Shown one piece after another: positions 21,434 through 33,751 of a stretch of 64,000 nucleotides of DNA. The translations under genes were made by a program, and so were the position numbers. Position 1 is the stretch's first letter; each line of letters starts with the position of its first letter. The notes below the pieces were generated by a model. It ran no database searches. It had not been told where the DNA came from and was given only the letters and a program-made list of their open reading frames with translations. The stretch comes from Diphasiastrum complanatum. Its lineage: Eukaryota > Streptophyta > Lycopodiopsida > Lycopodiales > Lycopodiaceae. Location of the stretch: contig CM055092.1 in assembly GCA_029204225.1 (NCBI GenBank), forward strand, positions 85,150,810 through 85,214,809, written 5' to 3'.

Positions 21434-22795
21434 ATGTCAGATAGAGAATCCAAATTAGAACGATATCGTAAGCTTAGAGAGGAATTTTTACGAAGACAAA
21501 GTGAGAATACTAGTCGAAGAAATCTAGACGAAATCACTACCCAGTTATTCGAACTCCTAATTAGCTTCGGTATGGAGGGTCCTGCTGCACGTTTCACTTC
21601 TATCTCCAAAATTGTAGATTCAGGCCAAGTCTGACAATTTTCAGACTCCAAACGATTCTTTGAAGCAGCAACTTTTGGTTGCAAATCAGCATAATGTCGC
21701 ACTCCGGAAACATCTACAGGAGGAGCGAATGATGAGATTAAAGACAGAAGCTGCTTTGTCTCTGAGCACCACCACAGGGTCAATCACTGTCGATCTCACG
21801 AAGCTGAACCAGCTCCGAGGCTAGATGCTTGACAATTTTCAAGTCGAGTTCTTAAAACCGCTCGAGGATGCGAAGGCTCTTGTTGAGGAAGAGTTGGCGG
21901 AGCTGAAGGAGCTCTCCAGTGATGCCACCCCATCTTGCAACGAGCCCGATGCATACGATGACTATCTTCAGGCCCTGCTGCGAATTGATGAACTTACACA
22001 GCAACTCCAAGCTGTGCTTGCCTACATCGGAGCCTCAGACCATCCAGAATTCTTGGAGGCTGTCGCGAAGATTGACTAGCCCGAACAGGAGCTGTCAAAC
22101 CAAAACAACAAATGGAAGATCATAAGCTAGCTGCTAAGTTGCAAACTCAGGATTTGGCAACTACATCTACACAGCCAAAGCGAATGCGGCAAAATCAATC
22201 GAAGGTATGTGCTGACAGATTCCGTGCATTTGCTGATCGCTTCTAGAAATGGTGTCCACATGTTTTAAATATTGAGTTGCAATGGCGTGTGGATTACATG
22301 ATGCTACCAGGCGCAGTAGGCATCGCCTTCGACGACTAGAAGTGACTGTGGGAGAAGGACGACTTTCTCTGGTTATGGGCCCAGCTCACTATTGAGCAGA
22401 AAGGATGTCTCTGCTGGGGCATAATCTAGGGTAAATTCCAGGTCGTACCTTTCGGATCAGCAGAGTTATACATAGGCTCTTCGGCTATGTATGCTCTCGA
22501 ATATATCCGTATCAAAGAACTTCAATTTTTGCAAAACGAAGATAATAAGCGACATTTTTGGAAGCGAAAGTTGCAGTTTCAGCTGTACAAACCACAAGCG
22601 GTTGCAGATTTAGGCGCATTCGACGATGCAGGTCTGCTGATAAATATCAATATGGCTTATCCGGAATTATTCAGTCTATATGTGGATTGGAAGCGAAATC
22701 TTGTAGAATATTTTGTGGAGATTCGCCATAATTTGCAAGATAGAAGGAAGTCATTTCGTTATAACCAATTTTGTACATATACATTTTGGTAGTTT
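21434..22795 (+). pseudogene. Interior ORF remnants of unknown identity
   Basis: Three open stretches separated by stops are visible: 21434-21634 (charged, Arg/Glu-rich, starting MSDRESKLERY), 21825-22079 (starting MLDNFQVEFLKPLED, with predicted helices and Glu/Leu repeats) and 22487-22792 (aromatic-rich, ending in a stop at 22790-22792). The stretch between them (about 22230-22480) also reads as a broken protein rich in Trp. There is no CCHC knuckle and no catalytic motif. Position after the primer site suggests a divergent gag-like protein or captured host sequence; I cannot say which. Confidence 0.5.
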
Positions 22796-23384
22796 GGTAC
22801 TTTTGCGGCGAACACATTATTTTTTGTTCAAAACCTTTATGTTAAAAGCAATTTTATTAGATTTTCAGCTCGTTACAGTAAAGAAATCACTCTACGAAGT
22901 GATTCAGATGAAGATACCAAGTTAACCCAAGAGCTATTCGATGGAACATTACTCCCGGTTAAGTTAGAAGAATTCGGCAACTTACCAGTTGGCCGCTATA
23001 CCAAATCGAAAGAAGACTTGCTCTTGATCGAAGCTCAATAGAACTTGGAGCTTGCTCAGAAGTTATATGAAGAACTGAATCATTCCTGAAAATTCATTCG
23101 TGTCTTTGTCGTGGTGATGTTTCTATGGGATGCCGACTTTTTGAAGTTTAAAGATGTTTTGAAGTTTGATTCCAGTTTTCATTAGCAATTCAAAGATCAA
23201 CTCAAAACAACCTATTCAATTAAAAAAAACAGCAAGACATATATTCTTTAAGATGAAGAAATATCTAAAGGACGAAATCCACAAAGAAATATCTTTTCGC
23301 CTCAACGAAAATCTGATGAACAAGAATGTTTTTCGAATACTCCTCGAAATAAAAATGATATGTTCACGAGGACGTTTCACATTT

Positions 23385-23397
23385 GAGGAAGGGGATA
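23385..23397 (+). other. Polypurine tract
   Basis: GAGGAAGGGGATA lies directly before the 3' LTR start TGTGATGCC, the expected plus-strand priming site. Confidence 0.75.
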
Positions 23398-24546
23398 TGT
23401 GATGCCACAAAAATTGTAAATGTTAAATATTAAATATCAACATAAATATGGCATGATATATTCGAAAATGAAGATATGAGCTGGATAAGTATAAATCATG
23501 AAGAGGCCTTAGTCATTTTTTGGGATTATATCTCCTAAGTACTTTCCTTGTAATTAAGGGCAAGACTTTTTAAAGGAAAAGACATTGTCTTGGACAACCT
23601 TTACTAGGTTGTCCATACGAAAGGACTAGATACGAAAAGACATGATAAACTAGAGTAACTTTAACTCATAGTTAAGTATACCTCTTATGGTATAGGTGAA
23701 CGTATTCTCAGTCTAATCGTTAACTAGACCCTTTTGCGGGAGCGATGCACCTGTTGTTTTAGAGGTGTGTTTGTTCGTCCCGTAGAACATCTATTGATCT
23801 CACACTTCAGTCTCGATCATCGAGAGAGAAGATTCTGTAAGATATTGAAGAAGTGAATAGAGTTCTGTGAGTTATTCTCTCTTATCTCTGTTCTTCGCAC
23901 TGCTAAGTGTGAGTGATCTGGAGTCTACTAACAATCTCTAACGCATTTCATGAATTTCTCTCCGATCAGACAGACGCTCTAGTGCATTACAGTCATTTGC
24001 TGTGTTTTCGTAAAGCATGCTCTAAAGAACTATCTTTAAACCATCTTATTCGTCTGTCGCGAATACTTTTTTTTCGGCACTCAAATAATGACTATCTTTG
24101 GTACAGTCTAGCACGATCATTGAATAAAGTTGTATGTATACATATGAGATGACAGTCCCTGCCTGAAGAATTAAGTCTCTGATTTGTCTTCCTGATTGGC
24201 ATTGACATAAGTTTCTAACGTATTCTAAAACTCTTCGTGTTCTTTAACCATTAAGTTGGACTTTAGTTGTTGAGGACTTCTGTCTAGAAACGAATAGTTC
24301 GCGAACGCGATTAATTAATTGTCTGCACAGTTGTGAATACATCAAACAATTCTTGATTCTCTATTGACACCTTAATCAGCCAGAGTGTAGTACCGCTGTA
24401 CTACTCTGATAACATCTCATCTGTAGAACGTGCTTCATCTAATTCGATAGAGGCTAGATTGTTGTTTTGAGTTTATTTAAACTACCCATCCAAAAATAAG
24501 TAATACTGGTTACTTTTTAATGTCTGTCGACAACCAGAATAACACT
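23398..24546 (+). repeat. 3' LTR, truncated at its end
   Basis: It aligns with the 5' LTR from TGTGATGCC to the phrase GACAACCAGAATAACAC, after which the sequence becomes copia C1 LTR. About 118 bp of LTR end are missing. Confidence 0.85.
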
Positions 24547-24603
24547 TCTGTCTGTGTTACTATGTGGCATGATCTGTGTTCCTGTGCAAAGCAAATTCTA
24601 AGT

Positions 24604-24616
24604 TGGTATCAGAGCC
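24604..24616 (+). other. Primer-binding site, initiator tRNA-Met (copia C1)
   Basis: TGGTATCAGAGCC directly follows the LTR end (AAATTCTAAGT). Confidence 0.92.
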
Positions 24617-25930
24617 GTACAGGGAGTGTACACAGTACAACATCGTCGTTGAAGAGAGCTTTGGGAGAACTGTCTTTTGAGAGTTTGGGGTTTACGGCGG
24701 GTTGAAGACGGGAGGAGAAACACTGGTGTAGAGAGTTTAGCACACAGAAGCTTGGTGAGCTTGAGACTGTGTGAGGATTCAGAGACAAGGGTTGTCGGCT
24801 GAATCAGAACCTCAGCAAACGGAATTTTGAAATTCCGAAGCAGGCTATTTGGTGTTTGCAATTAGAGCGCATTCAATCGGACACCATTTGACAAACAGAT
24901 TGAAGCAACAGACTCCTAGCAGTAGGACAACCTTAGAGGAAGAGAATTGGCATGTCAAAGAACTGTGAATAGGAAGCCAAGATCAATTTTTTGAGAAAAA
25001 TCCTGATTTGGGGTTTAAAAGCATAAAATTGTAGTTATCTCTTTGCTCTGAATGGTTTTTGGAGCTGTAAAAGCTTGTAGGAGGCCGCCCTGGAAAGATT
25101 AATTAGTAGGCAAATGGCCGTGGACAGCCATAGGCAGTGTGGAGCGCTGGATTGCGATTTACAGGTGTAGATAAACCCTGGCCACCATAGCTTCAAGCAA
25201 GGAAGAGGAAAGCTTGGAGGAGAAAAGCCCGTAGACAGGTCGTGGGCAGTCGCGCGCCCTCACCCGAGTGGGTGCTCAGTGCACGAAGGGGTGTAGTGGC
25301 TGGAGGGTGGTGCATCATCGCACCAAAAGAATCTCCTCCATCAGATTGTGAGGAAGATGAATACACGATGGGGATTGCAAGCAATGTGGGCCATCAGATC
25401 CTGATAAACCATTAGATCTCCTTAAATCCATGGGAAACTTCAATAGAAGGGGTTGAAGGGCATTTGACCATTCAACTTCACTAAAAATTTTCAAGCTGAA
25501 ATTGGAGTTGGGACCCTTCACAAGTGAAAGGTGAAGTTTCTTCAAGATGAAGAAACAGTTCAAAAACTAGAAAAGTCCCTATTTTTGGGTCTCTTATCCG
25601 TTTTGACCCAAACGAAAGGCTATAACCTCCAAATGAAGGGGACTCAAACTGTACCTGCAAGTATGGTACAACAAAACAGAGTGATTGCAGCGGTGAAAGT
25701 GTTCGGAGTGCGCCAAAAGTGATTTCACCATTCCACTGGGCACGTAGTTGGGAGTTGACGACTGAGTGCATTTCGGAAGGCGACGTCGATTTGGCTTTCA
25801 AATTGGTTGAAAAGCGACGAGTGGCCTGGTAAGGGAAAAAAGTGCAGGTCATTATTTTCAACTTTTGACATCACAGTTGGCCTCGGCATACTGCTTTTAG
25901 CCTACGACAGAAGTTTCAAGCAGTTTTGCG
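24617..25930 (+). other. Copia C1 5' leader
   Basis: This non-coding leader lies between the primer site and gag. Its reverse complement is partly present at 59231-59869, which confirms it belongs to the element rather than to the host. Confidence 0.75.
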
Positions 25931-28900
25931 ATGACAAACATGGGAGAGTCCATTTTGAGTGAAAGTAGCAAATTGGACGGGATTTCCAACTATGCAGTGT
26001 GAAAATTCAAAATGGAAAACATTTTGATGGAGAAAGACGTGTGGGAAGTCATCACAAGTGATGAGAGAAGGCTACCAAATGAAGCGGATATCAAAGTGTT
26101 CGACAAAAAGATGAGGAAAGCTTTGACCTTCATTAACTTGTCAGTGAAGGATCACATCATTACCCACATTTGTGATGCTGTTACACCCAGACAGGCATGG
26201 GATGTGCTAAAGGAGCAGTTCGAGACGTCAAATCTGTCAAGAATCATGTTTCTCAAGTCAAAGCTGAATAGTGCCCGAATGGAGCAAGGAGAGCATATTT
26301 AGACGTACATGACCAGAATCAAGACAATGAGGGATGAACTGCATTCTATTGGTGAGCGCATACATGATGTGGAGCTGGTGCACAATGCATTGTGCGGCAT
26401 TGCAGAACCCTATCAGATGTTTGTGAGCAGAATAGCATCAAGAGAAAGATTGCCAACCTTTGACGAGCTCACAGGAATCTTGATGTAGGAAGAGCAACGG
26501 CAAGAAATGGTGAAAGCTAGACGTCAAAATACTGACGATCAAGTACTTGCGACACGCCAAAAATAAGACAAGGGCAAGGGCAAGAAGAAGTCTAAGCAGC
26601 AATTTGCCAAGTCTCAAGAGGATGAGGGATCTTCCAGCCAAGAAGAAAGGCAAGTGCTTCCATTGTGGTAAGAAGGGCCATTGGAAGAGTGAATGTCGCA
26701 AATTTCTGGTGGAACAAGACAAGGGAAAACCAAAACAAGCAGGTAACCTTGTCGATGAGGGTGAGATTGAAGACTCTAGCATCTTCATATCTGCATTGTC
26801 ATCTAATCAAGATGATCAAGCGTGGTATATTGACTCGGGAGCCACAAGACACATGACAGGTAACAAGAATTGGTTCAGTAGCTTGAAAGTGTTGGATAAT
26901 GGAACGTCTCTTTCACAATAAAATGGTGAGGTGTGCAAGATCAAGGGGACAGGCACCGTTTCAATCCAACTACCTGATGGCAAAAGCAGGATGATCAGGG
27001 AGGTACTTTACGTACCAAGTTTGAAGAAAAATCTACTTTTTGTTGGAGTCATTACCGATCAAAATTTGAAAGTAGAATTCGCCCATGATCGTTGCTTTGT
27101 GAAGGATGTGAACCAAAAGTTCAAAGTTATTGCAGATGGAGTAAGGGAGCCTAATACTAAGTTGTACAGGTTGAATGCTACAATCAAGGGGCAACATGGA
27201 CTCATATCGTCCATTCCATCGCAAACTGAGTTGTGGCATAAGAGGCTTGGTCACTTAAACTTGGGAAGCCTCAGTTTGATGAGAAAATTGGAGATGGTAA
27301 CAGGATTGCCTACTATAGAAGACCACTTGAAATCGATGTGTGAATCATGTGTATATGGGAAGCAGCATTGAGAGAAGTTCAATAAAGGTGGTGTTGCAAG
27401 GGCAAAGAACATCTTGGATTTGATCCACATAGATTTATGCGGGCCTATGAGGACCATGTCCTTAGGTAAAGCCTTCTATTTCATTATCTTTATTGATGAT
27501 ATGTCACGTAAGACGTGGATCTACTTCTTGAAGAAGAAATCGGATGCATTTGACAATTTCAAGAGCTTCAAAGCATTGGTCAAAAATCAGACAGGTAGGA
27601 AGATAAAAGTTCTAAGATCAGATAGTGGAGGTGAGTACAAGTTTAATGACCTCAATGATTTTTGTGATCAATGTGGGATTAAAAGACAATTTACGCAAGC
27701 TCATACTCCTGGTCTCAATGGTGTAGCTGAGCGCAAGAATCGTACGATTGTGGAAAATGCCAGATCTATGCTAGCTGAGATGAAACTACCAAAAGATTTT
27801 TGGTCAGAAGCATGCAGTACGGCAGTCTATCTTCAAAATAGAAGTCCTACTACCAAAGATAACACCTGAGGAAGCATTCACGAAGAAGAAGCCAAAGGTG
27901 AACCACTTGCGAATCTTTGGATGTAAGGCCTTTGTACACATTACTAAGGAAGAGAGATGTAAACTTGATGTAAAAGCTATCAAGTGTATATTTCTAGGAT
28001 ATGATGATCGTGTGAAGGGCTATAGATGTTTTGATCTAGTGGAAAACAAAATCCATGTAATTCGTGATGTTATCTTTGATGAATCCAAGATGTATGAAGA
28101 CGAGGATGCTGAGAAAATAGATACATCCAGTGGGAAAGATGGTATAGTGAGGATACCTCATGATGATGATCCATTCATTGACCTTCCAAGTGATGAACAT
28201 GAGGATACATCTCAAGATACTACTACTCAACCCCAAGAAACAGGTTGGAGAGGTAGAGATAAACCTTTTGGTGCAAGAAGGATTGAAGTTGCAGGTGACA
28301 AACGCAAGGAGAAGGATGTATCGTTGGATACATTTTCACCAGGAAGCCGATCACTTGACAGGAAGCTCCTTAACTAGTTTGAGAGATTGTTGGAGAGTCA
28401 TGACATGGATGACTTTCCGGGATCATCTAGCCAGGGAGAGCTACGAAGATCAACAAGACACAACCTGAAAGGTATGAAGCAAATTATGCTCTCTTATCTA
28501 GCATTATTCAAAGCAAAGAACCTTCGACTTATGGTGAAGCGAAGGATGATGACATTTGGGTCAAGGCCATGGGAGAGGAGATGGAGTCAATTGCTAAGCA
28601 TAGCACATGGGACTTAGTAGACCCACCAGTTGGCAAGAAACCCATTGGTTGCAAATGGGTATACAGGACTAAGTATCATGCAGATGGAAGTATAGCAAAG
28701 CACAAGGCAAGATTGGTGATTAAAGAGTATGCACAAAGTAAAGGCATCGACTATGAGGAGACCTTTGCGCCAGTATGTAAGTGGAATACTCTACGTCTAC
28801 TTGTTGCTTTAGCTTCACATTTTGGTTGGCCTTTGCATCAGATGGATGTGAAATCTGCTTTTCTAAATGGTGAGTTAGAAGAAGAGGTGTTCATGGATCA

Positions 28901-30048
28901 ACCTGAAGGCTTTGTAGCGAAGGGACAGGAAAATAAGTATGTCACTTGAAGAAAGCGCTTTATGGTCTTAGACAGGCACCACGTGCGTGGTATAGCAGGA
29001 TTGATGCCTACTTTCGTTCAAAGGGGATGGTAAGAACACACTCTAATCCAAATCTATATGTCTTATGCTTTGATGGTATGGTTGCTTTGATTGCTCTTTA
29101 TGTTGATGACTTGATTATTACGGGAAATAATCAAGAGATGATATATATGATCAAGAAAGAACTCATGCAACAATTCGAGATGACAGATCTCAGCCTGATG
29201 CATTATTGCCTTGGAGTAGAGGTGTGGCAAAAAGGACACGAAGTGGGTTTAACATAGGTGAAATATGTCAAAGAGTTGTTGCACAAGTTTAGGTTGCAGG
29301 ATTGCAAACCAGTGAATACTCCCATTGAACCAGGTAAAAAGCTTTCTAAGCTTTATGAGTCACAGCCATTTGATGCTACGCTATATAGGCAATTGTAGGA
29401 AGCTTGATTTACCTTACCACGGCTAGACCAGATATATGCTATGTTGTTGGCATTGTAAGTCAGTTTATGGCAGCACCTACGGAAACACATTGGAAGGCAG
29501 CTAAATGCATTTTGCGTTATGTGAAAGGCACTTCAAATTTTGGCTTGATTTATAGGAAGCATGATGGGTTACCTGAGTTGTGTGGTTATATGGATGCGGA
29601 TTGGGGAGGTGACTATGATGATCGTAGATCCACCACAGGGTATGTATTCTAGTTTTGTGGTAGTAGCTTTTCCTGGTCTAGTAAGAAGAAAAGTACAATT
29701 GCTCTATCCACCATAGAAGCAGAGTATAAGGCAATGTGTAGTGCAGCACAAGAAGCTATATGGTTGAGACAAATCTTGGAAGAAGTTGGCATGAGGCAGA
29801 AAAATCCCACAACATTACATAGCGACAGTCAGAGTTGCATTCAGCTAGCAAAGAATCCAGTGTTCCATGCGAGAACCAAACACATTGAGATTCAGTATCA
29901 CTTTATACGTGAAAGGCTGCTGAGTCGTGAAATTCATGTTGTTCATTGTAGCACAGAAGAACAAATAGCTGATATTTTCACTAAGCCACTTGTTGGAGAA
30001 AAGTTTGATAAGTTTATATCAAAGCTTTCTGTACTTAAAGTTTGTTGA
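25931..30048 (+). pseudogene. Copia C1 gag-pol polyprotein, broken
   Basis: The ATG at 25931 opens MTNMGESILSES. Gag (UBN2 type) is followed by zinc knuckle CFHCGKKGHWKSEC (about 26657), protease WYIDSGATRHMT (about 26824, catalytic Asp present), GAG-pre-integrase LWHKRLGHLNLGS with CESCVYGK, and integrase core with Asp in LIHIDLCGP, Asp in SDSGGEY and Glu in NGVAERKN. Reverse transcriptase follows (MDVKSAFLNGELEEE, LYGLRQAPRAWY, YVDDLIITGN at about 29101) and RNase H (YMDADWGGD, STIEAEYKA, HSDSQSC, ending FTKPLVGEKF). At least five premature stops (for example in gag at 26000, 26301, 26487 and 26565, and TAA at 26919) and several frameshifts break it. Most stops differ from copy C2 by C-to-T or G-to-A changes. 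Confidence 0.9.
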
Positions 30049-30090
30049 CTTTAAAGCTATGTATATGACTGTATATAAAGTAGACTCTAC

Positions 30091-30104
30091 TTTAAGGGAG
30101 AGAG
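30091..30104 (+). other. Polypurine tract (copia C1)
   Basis: TTTAAGGGAGAGAG immediately precedes the LTR start TTAGAATTAAAG; the same arrangement is seen reversed at 56244-56257. Confidence 0.7.
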
Positions 30105-30376
30105 TTAGAATTAAAGTAGAATCACTGTGCTACTGTACTGTGGGTCCTATCAGTTGATAAGGATCAGTTGGCCTTGCCACGAGGCAAGTCGACGGGACAT
30201 GCGTCCCGCCAACGGCAACCTGGGTCATGCATGGGTTGCCTGAGTGAACAGCTATATGTACAGTGTAATTTCATTTTGAAAAACACAGTTGCTATGTGAG
30301 CTTGCTGTGGAGAGTGTTTTATGTCTATGTTACTGTGTAGCATTATCTGTGTTAATGTGCAAAGCAAATTCTAAGT
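30105..30376 (+). repeat. 3' LTR of copia C1, 272 bp, non-canonical ends
   Basis: It starts TTAGAATTAAAG and ends AAATTCTAAGT; the terminal inverted repeat TTAGAATT/AATTCTAA replaces the usual TG...CA. Both LTRs of copy C2 have the same ends and length. Confidence 0.8.
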
Positions 30377-31250
30377 GTAGCACTGTGTGCTTGTTGTTGG
30401 AACTATTTCTTTTTTTTGTTGTTGTACTTCAAAGTTTGGCAGTCCTTGATTTTGTGGCCAGTCCTCTATTTTGTCGCCAATCCTCTTACAGTATCTGCAA
30501 AATAGTTTATGCACTGGTTGGGACAATGAAGAGGTTGAATTTGATCCTGAACCGGAATTTGGTCCAGACATTCATGTTGCTCTTCCTGTCAGGATAATCT
30601 GACTGTGTAGATCTCTTTGATCTGAATTTTGATTTCTTTTTGAATATAGAGCTTGTTGATCCGATCTTGAGCCTGAGGAGGATGTTGATCTTCTTATCTC
30701 CTCTTGTAGGAGCAGCCAAATTACTCTTGATAGAGTGAGGTGCTTCTAGGTCAAAATTGCCATGACCCAATTTTTGTAGACTTCAGATAGACTCGTTAAT
30801 AGAGCCATGAGAGCATCAGAATCTTCTATGACTGAGCCAGTTGTTGTCATTTTTTCCATAAGATATTTGAACGTGTTGAGATGACTCGAAACACTTTCTG
30901 CATCAGACATTCTCAGGGTGAAAAATTTCTTCCTCAAGTGTAACTTAGAAGTAATATCCCTGATATCGTCAAGAGTTGCTAAGATGTCCCATGCATCTTT
31001 AGCAGTCTGAGTAGCACATATGTGGCTGATCTGAGTATCCTTGATGTTGAGGGTGACCATGGTAAATGCTTTGCCATCTCTCAGTCTCCACTTGGTGATG
31101 CTGTTTGCATCACCTTCTGGTTTGAGCTCTGTGCCATAAACTATGTCCGACAGTTCTTTGGCTAAAAGTATAACCTTCATCTTGTATTTCCAGAGATGGT
31201 AGTTATCTCCATCAAGTTTGTTAATGAGAGATGAACTAGATGATGGATCC
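30377..31250 (-). pseudogene. Copia B gag fragment
   Basis: The start is ATG at 31250-31248 (MDPSSSSSLINKLDGDNYHL). A copia gag of UBN2 type follows, with WKYKMKVILLAKELSD, KDAWDILATLDD and FTLRMSDAESVSSH. The frame breaks near 30750, and a knuckle remnant CRYCKRIGDKIEDW lies near 30480, with Trp where the last Cys belongs. Copia C1 cuts it off at 30376, so C1 inserted into this older element. No pol of copia B remains. Confidence 0.85.
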
Positions 31251-31395
31251 ATTCTGGTTGAACGAGATCGTTGGTAGAAACAACGATTTTCGACAACGAT
31301 TGTCGAAATATTGTTGGTTGTGTGTTTGTAGATAGACGTCTTGGTAGAAACAAGACTGATAATCTGCAATAGAATTGCAGATTACTGAAATGCCT

Positions 31396-31407
31396 GATCT
31401 GATACCA
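31396..31407 (-). other. Primer-binding site (copia B)
   Basis: The minus strand reads TGGTATCAGATC next to the LTR end; it differs from the initiator-Met consensus in the last two bases. Confidence 0.75.
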
Positions 31408-32104
31408 TGTCATAAAATGTGGGGATGACTGGCAGCGGAAGCTCAAAGCTTTGAGTGTTGGGCGTGTAGGATCGGAAACACAACAGTTAGCAGTAGAAAT
31501 ATTCAAGATGAATGATTCAGACAAATTGCGCAAATGAATAATAGAGTAGTGAGACAAGAAAAATTGCACTCTAATTAATATCAACAGTGAGTACAATGTT
31601 TTAAGTGATAACTTTAGCTTGATTGTTGAGCGTGATTACATTGGCTGTAGGTAACTCTGATTGTAATGAAAAACCTTGATAAAAACTTATCTTGGCTTGA
31701 TTCAACTTGTAGTACATATTTACAAGTGTCTTCTAAATATCTTACAAGCATTGAATGCTATTTATGCCAGTCTTTGTATATGTACAAAGTAGGTAACCAC
31801 CCTTGGGATATTTAGTTGTCCTGTTGTTTTTAGAATTGATGATAAGTTGGCGACATCGGTCTGCCACTGTTGCAAAAACCCAAAAAACTTGAAGGTGCCT
31901 TTGAACAGGGAAGGTATGCAAGTCCTCGAAGGTGCGAAAAACCCGAAGGTGTCTTAAAATGTTTAAGGCAGGTCAAAAATGGATTTTGGTCATTGTGTCG
32001 TCTTCTTCGCAAAGGTGTGAAAAAGGCGAAAAAGGCAAAAGTGCCAAAAATGGTTAAAGCACAAAAAATCCCAACGATGAAAAATGCGAAGGTCCGAAAC
32101 ATGT
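31408..32104 (-). repeat. LTR of copia B, left end approximate
   Basis: It begins (plus strand) TGTCATAAAATGTGGGG directly after the primer site. The first 280 bp match the LTR fragment at 17943-18240. The distal part (31880-32100) contains many GAAGGTG / GCGAAAAA words. The true outer end was not determined. Confidence 0.65.
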
Positions 32105-32521
32105 AGTCGGCCTTCGGCTATTTTCAGGATGCTCATTACTTTGAACGATTTGTTAAGACTGAGCATAAGAAATCTAACAATTTTGAGTGTATAAGGATCA
32201 ATATGTAGTTGCATGAGGTGAACATTAGTCCTAAAGTAGGTGAAAGAACTAGAAAAATTGCTAACATGGTTTTTGCAATTTTTTTATGAAATAGAATAGA
32301 TAGCGATTGTAAGCTAGCTTGTAGACCTTGCATGTGTGAGCCTTGGCTTTTTGCGAGTTTTGTGGATTTCTTTCTTTTCAAGTTTCAACCAAAAGATAGC
32401 ACATGTATGCTACCTTTTTATGTCACTACTTGAATGTCTATTATTAAGAATGTGGTTTGGTACATAGTTCAAAATACCACAATGGAATCTTAGAGTAATA
32501 AATTTTAATTTTTTTTTGTAG

Positions 32522-32598
32522 CCTCCAAAGATAGCACGTCGGCGTGCCAAGCAAAACTGCTTGGAATGCTTGGCATGTCAGCGTGCCATCTTTGGAAG
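32522..32598. repeat. Hairpin-forming inverted repeat
   Basis: Arms of 32 bp (32522-32553 and 32567-32598) match with few mismatches around a 13-base loop; both contain the CGGCGTGCC-like word. A related weaker pair follows at 32622-32700 (AGCACACCGACATGCTA against TAGCATGTCGGCGTGCTA). This is probably a MITE or MITE remnant. Confidence 0.7.
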
Positions 32599-32700
32599 CT
32601 GCAAAAAAAAATTGTTTCATTTAGCACACCGACATGCTATTTTTAAAGGCTACAATTTCTTTTTTCTTCATTGTTTTACTTAGCATGTCGGCGTGCTATG

Positions 32701-33660
32701 TTTCTACAAGAAATATTATGAAATAATGGTTTTACTCACAATTTGGTTCTCAAATGTGTCAAAATACCTTTTTGATTTCATCATTGAAATTTTTCAACCT
32801 ATCAAACCTGTGATGTATCCACACAAAAAGAATGTAATCCCTTAAAAGTAGTTATTGTTCATGACAGTGATGGTTTGATACCTAAATTGCCACATAGATT
32901 ACACAATTTGGTAGTTACATTATCGCATTATAAGCTATATAATTTGTGTTACATGAAAGTTGAATACATGATACAGTGACTCATGCTATGGAGTCCAAGC
33001 CTTTTGTGGTACTGGAAAATGAAAACCAGTTTGAATACATGACAAAAAAAAATATGGACACAAAACTGTAGAAGGAAGATGTGCTAGAGATTGTCATGAC
33101 AGCTATCAAGAGACATTGAGAAGATTATTAGTAGTACAGAGTGGAGACAACCAGTGTCACTTCCAAAATTGTCTCACATTAAGGTCCTCACAAACAACGT
33201 GTTTGTTTACATTGAAATCCATTGAAATTTTTGCATCTAGTTAGTATCACAGTGTCCTACAATTTCTCTCATCTACCACATCTAGTTCTAAGCATTCTTG
33301 ATTTTCAGAATGGTTACCTCTTATGCTACAAATGTCTAGAAAATTGTTAAAAATATAGCCACCATTATTGAGTTTTTCCTTTGTGTTGATTTGACTCTTC
33401 ATCATCTCGTTGATGAAGATCTTCACCTCCAACGCATGAATTTTATCTTTGGATTGCCATTCCAAGATGGACTTGTTACTCCTTTATAGTAGCCACATAT
33501 AAAAAAAATACATTCTCTTTAAAATTTTCCATATTTTCTCAACCAACCACATCATCTTTGTCATAACAACACATTAAAAATACACCCTCTCTAGGAACAA
33601 TGACATAATGAAGAACCTAGCTTAGATCCATCATTTCTTTCATGCAATCATATTAAAAAT

Positions 33661-33662
<2 letters not shown>
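32701..33662. other. No gene recognised
   Basis: The sequence is AT-rich with only short ORFs and no similarity that I can identify. Confidence 0.4.

Positions 33663-33749
<87 letters not shown>
33663..33749. repeat. (CT)n microsatellite
   Basis: An uninterrupted run of about 43 CT units. Confidence 0.97.

Positions 33750-33751
<2 letters not shown>

Larger units (their letters stand above)
20131..24546 (+). mobile_element. Non-autonomous gypsy-type LTR element with 1.2-kb LTRs
   Basis: The order is 5' LTR (20131-21359), tRNA-Asp primer site (21365), a 2.0-kb interior, a polypurine tract (23385-23397) and a 3' LTR from 23398. The interior is far too short for gag-pol, and I recognise no protease, reverse transcriptase or integrase. 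The 3' LTR lacks its last roughly 118 bp and is fused to a copia LTR that is itself missing its start. Confidence 0.85.
24547..30376 (+). mobile_element. Copia C1: nearly full-length Ty1/copia element
   Basis: The parts in order are the last 57 bp of the 5' LTR, the initiator tRNA-Met primer site (24604), a 1.3-kb leader, gag-pol (25931-30048), a polypurine tract (30091-30104) and a 272-bp 3' LTR (30105-30376). The 5' LTR lacks its first 205 bp or so. A second copy of the family, rearranged, is at 55972-60154. Confidence 0.9.

Noticed and set aside
22487-22792. Fragment of a known host enzyme
   Set aside because: I could not match it to any family from its motifs, so it is left as unidentified.
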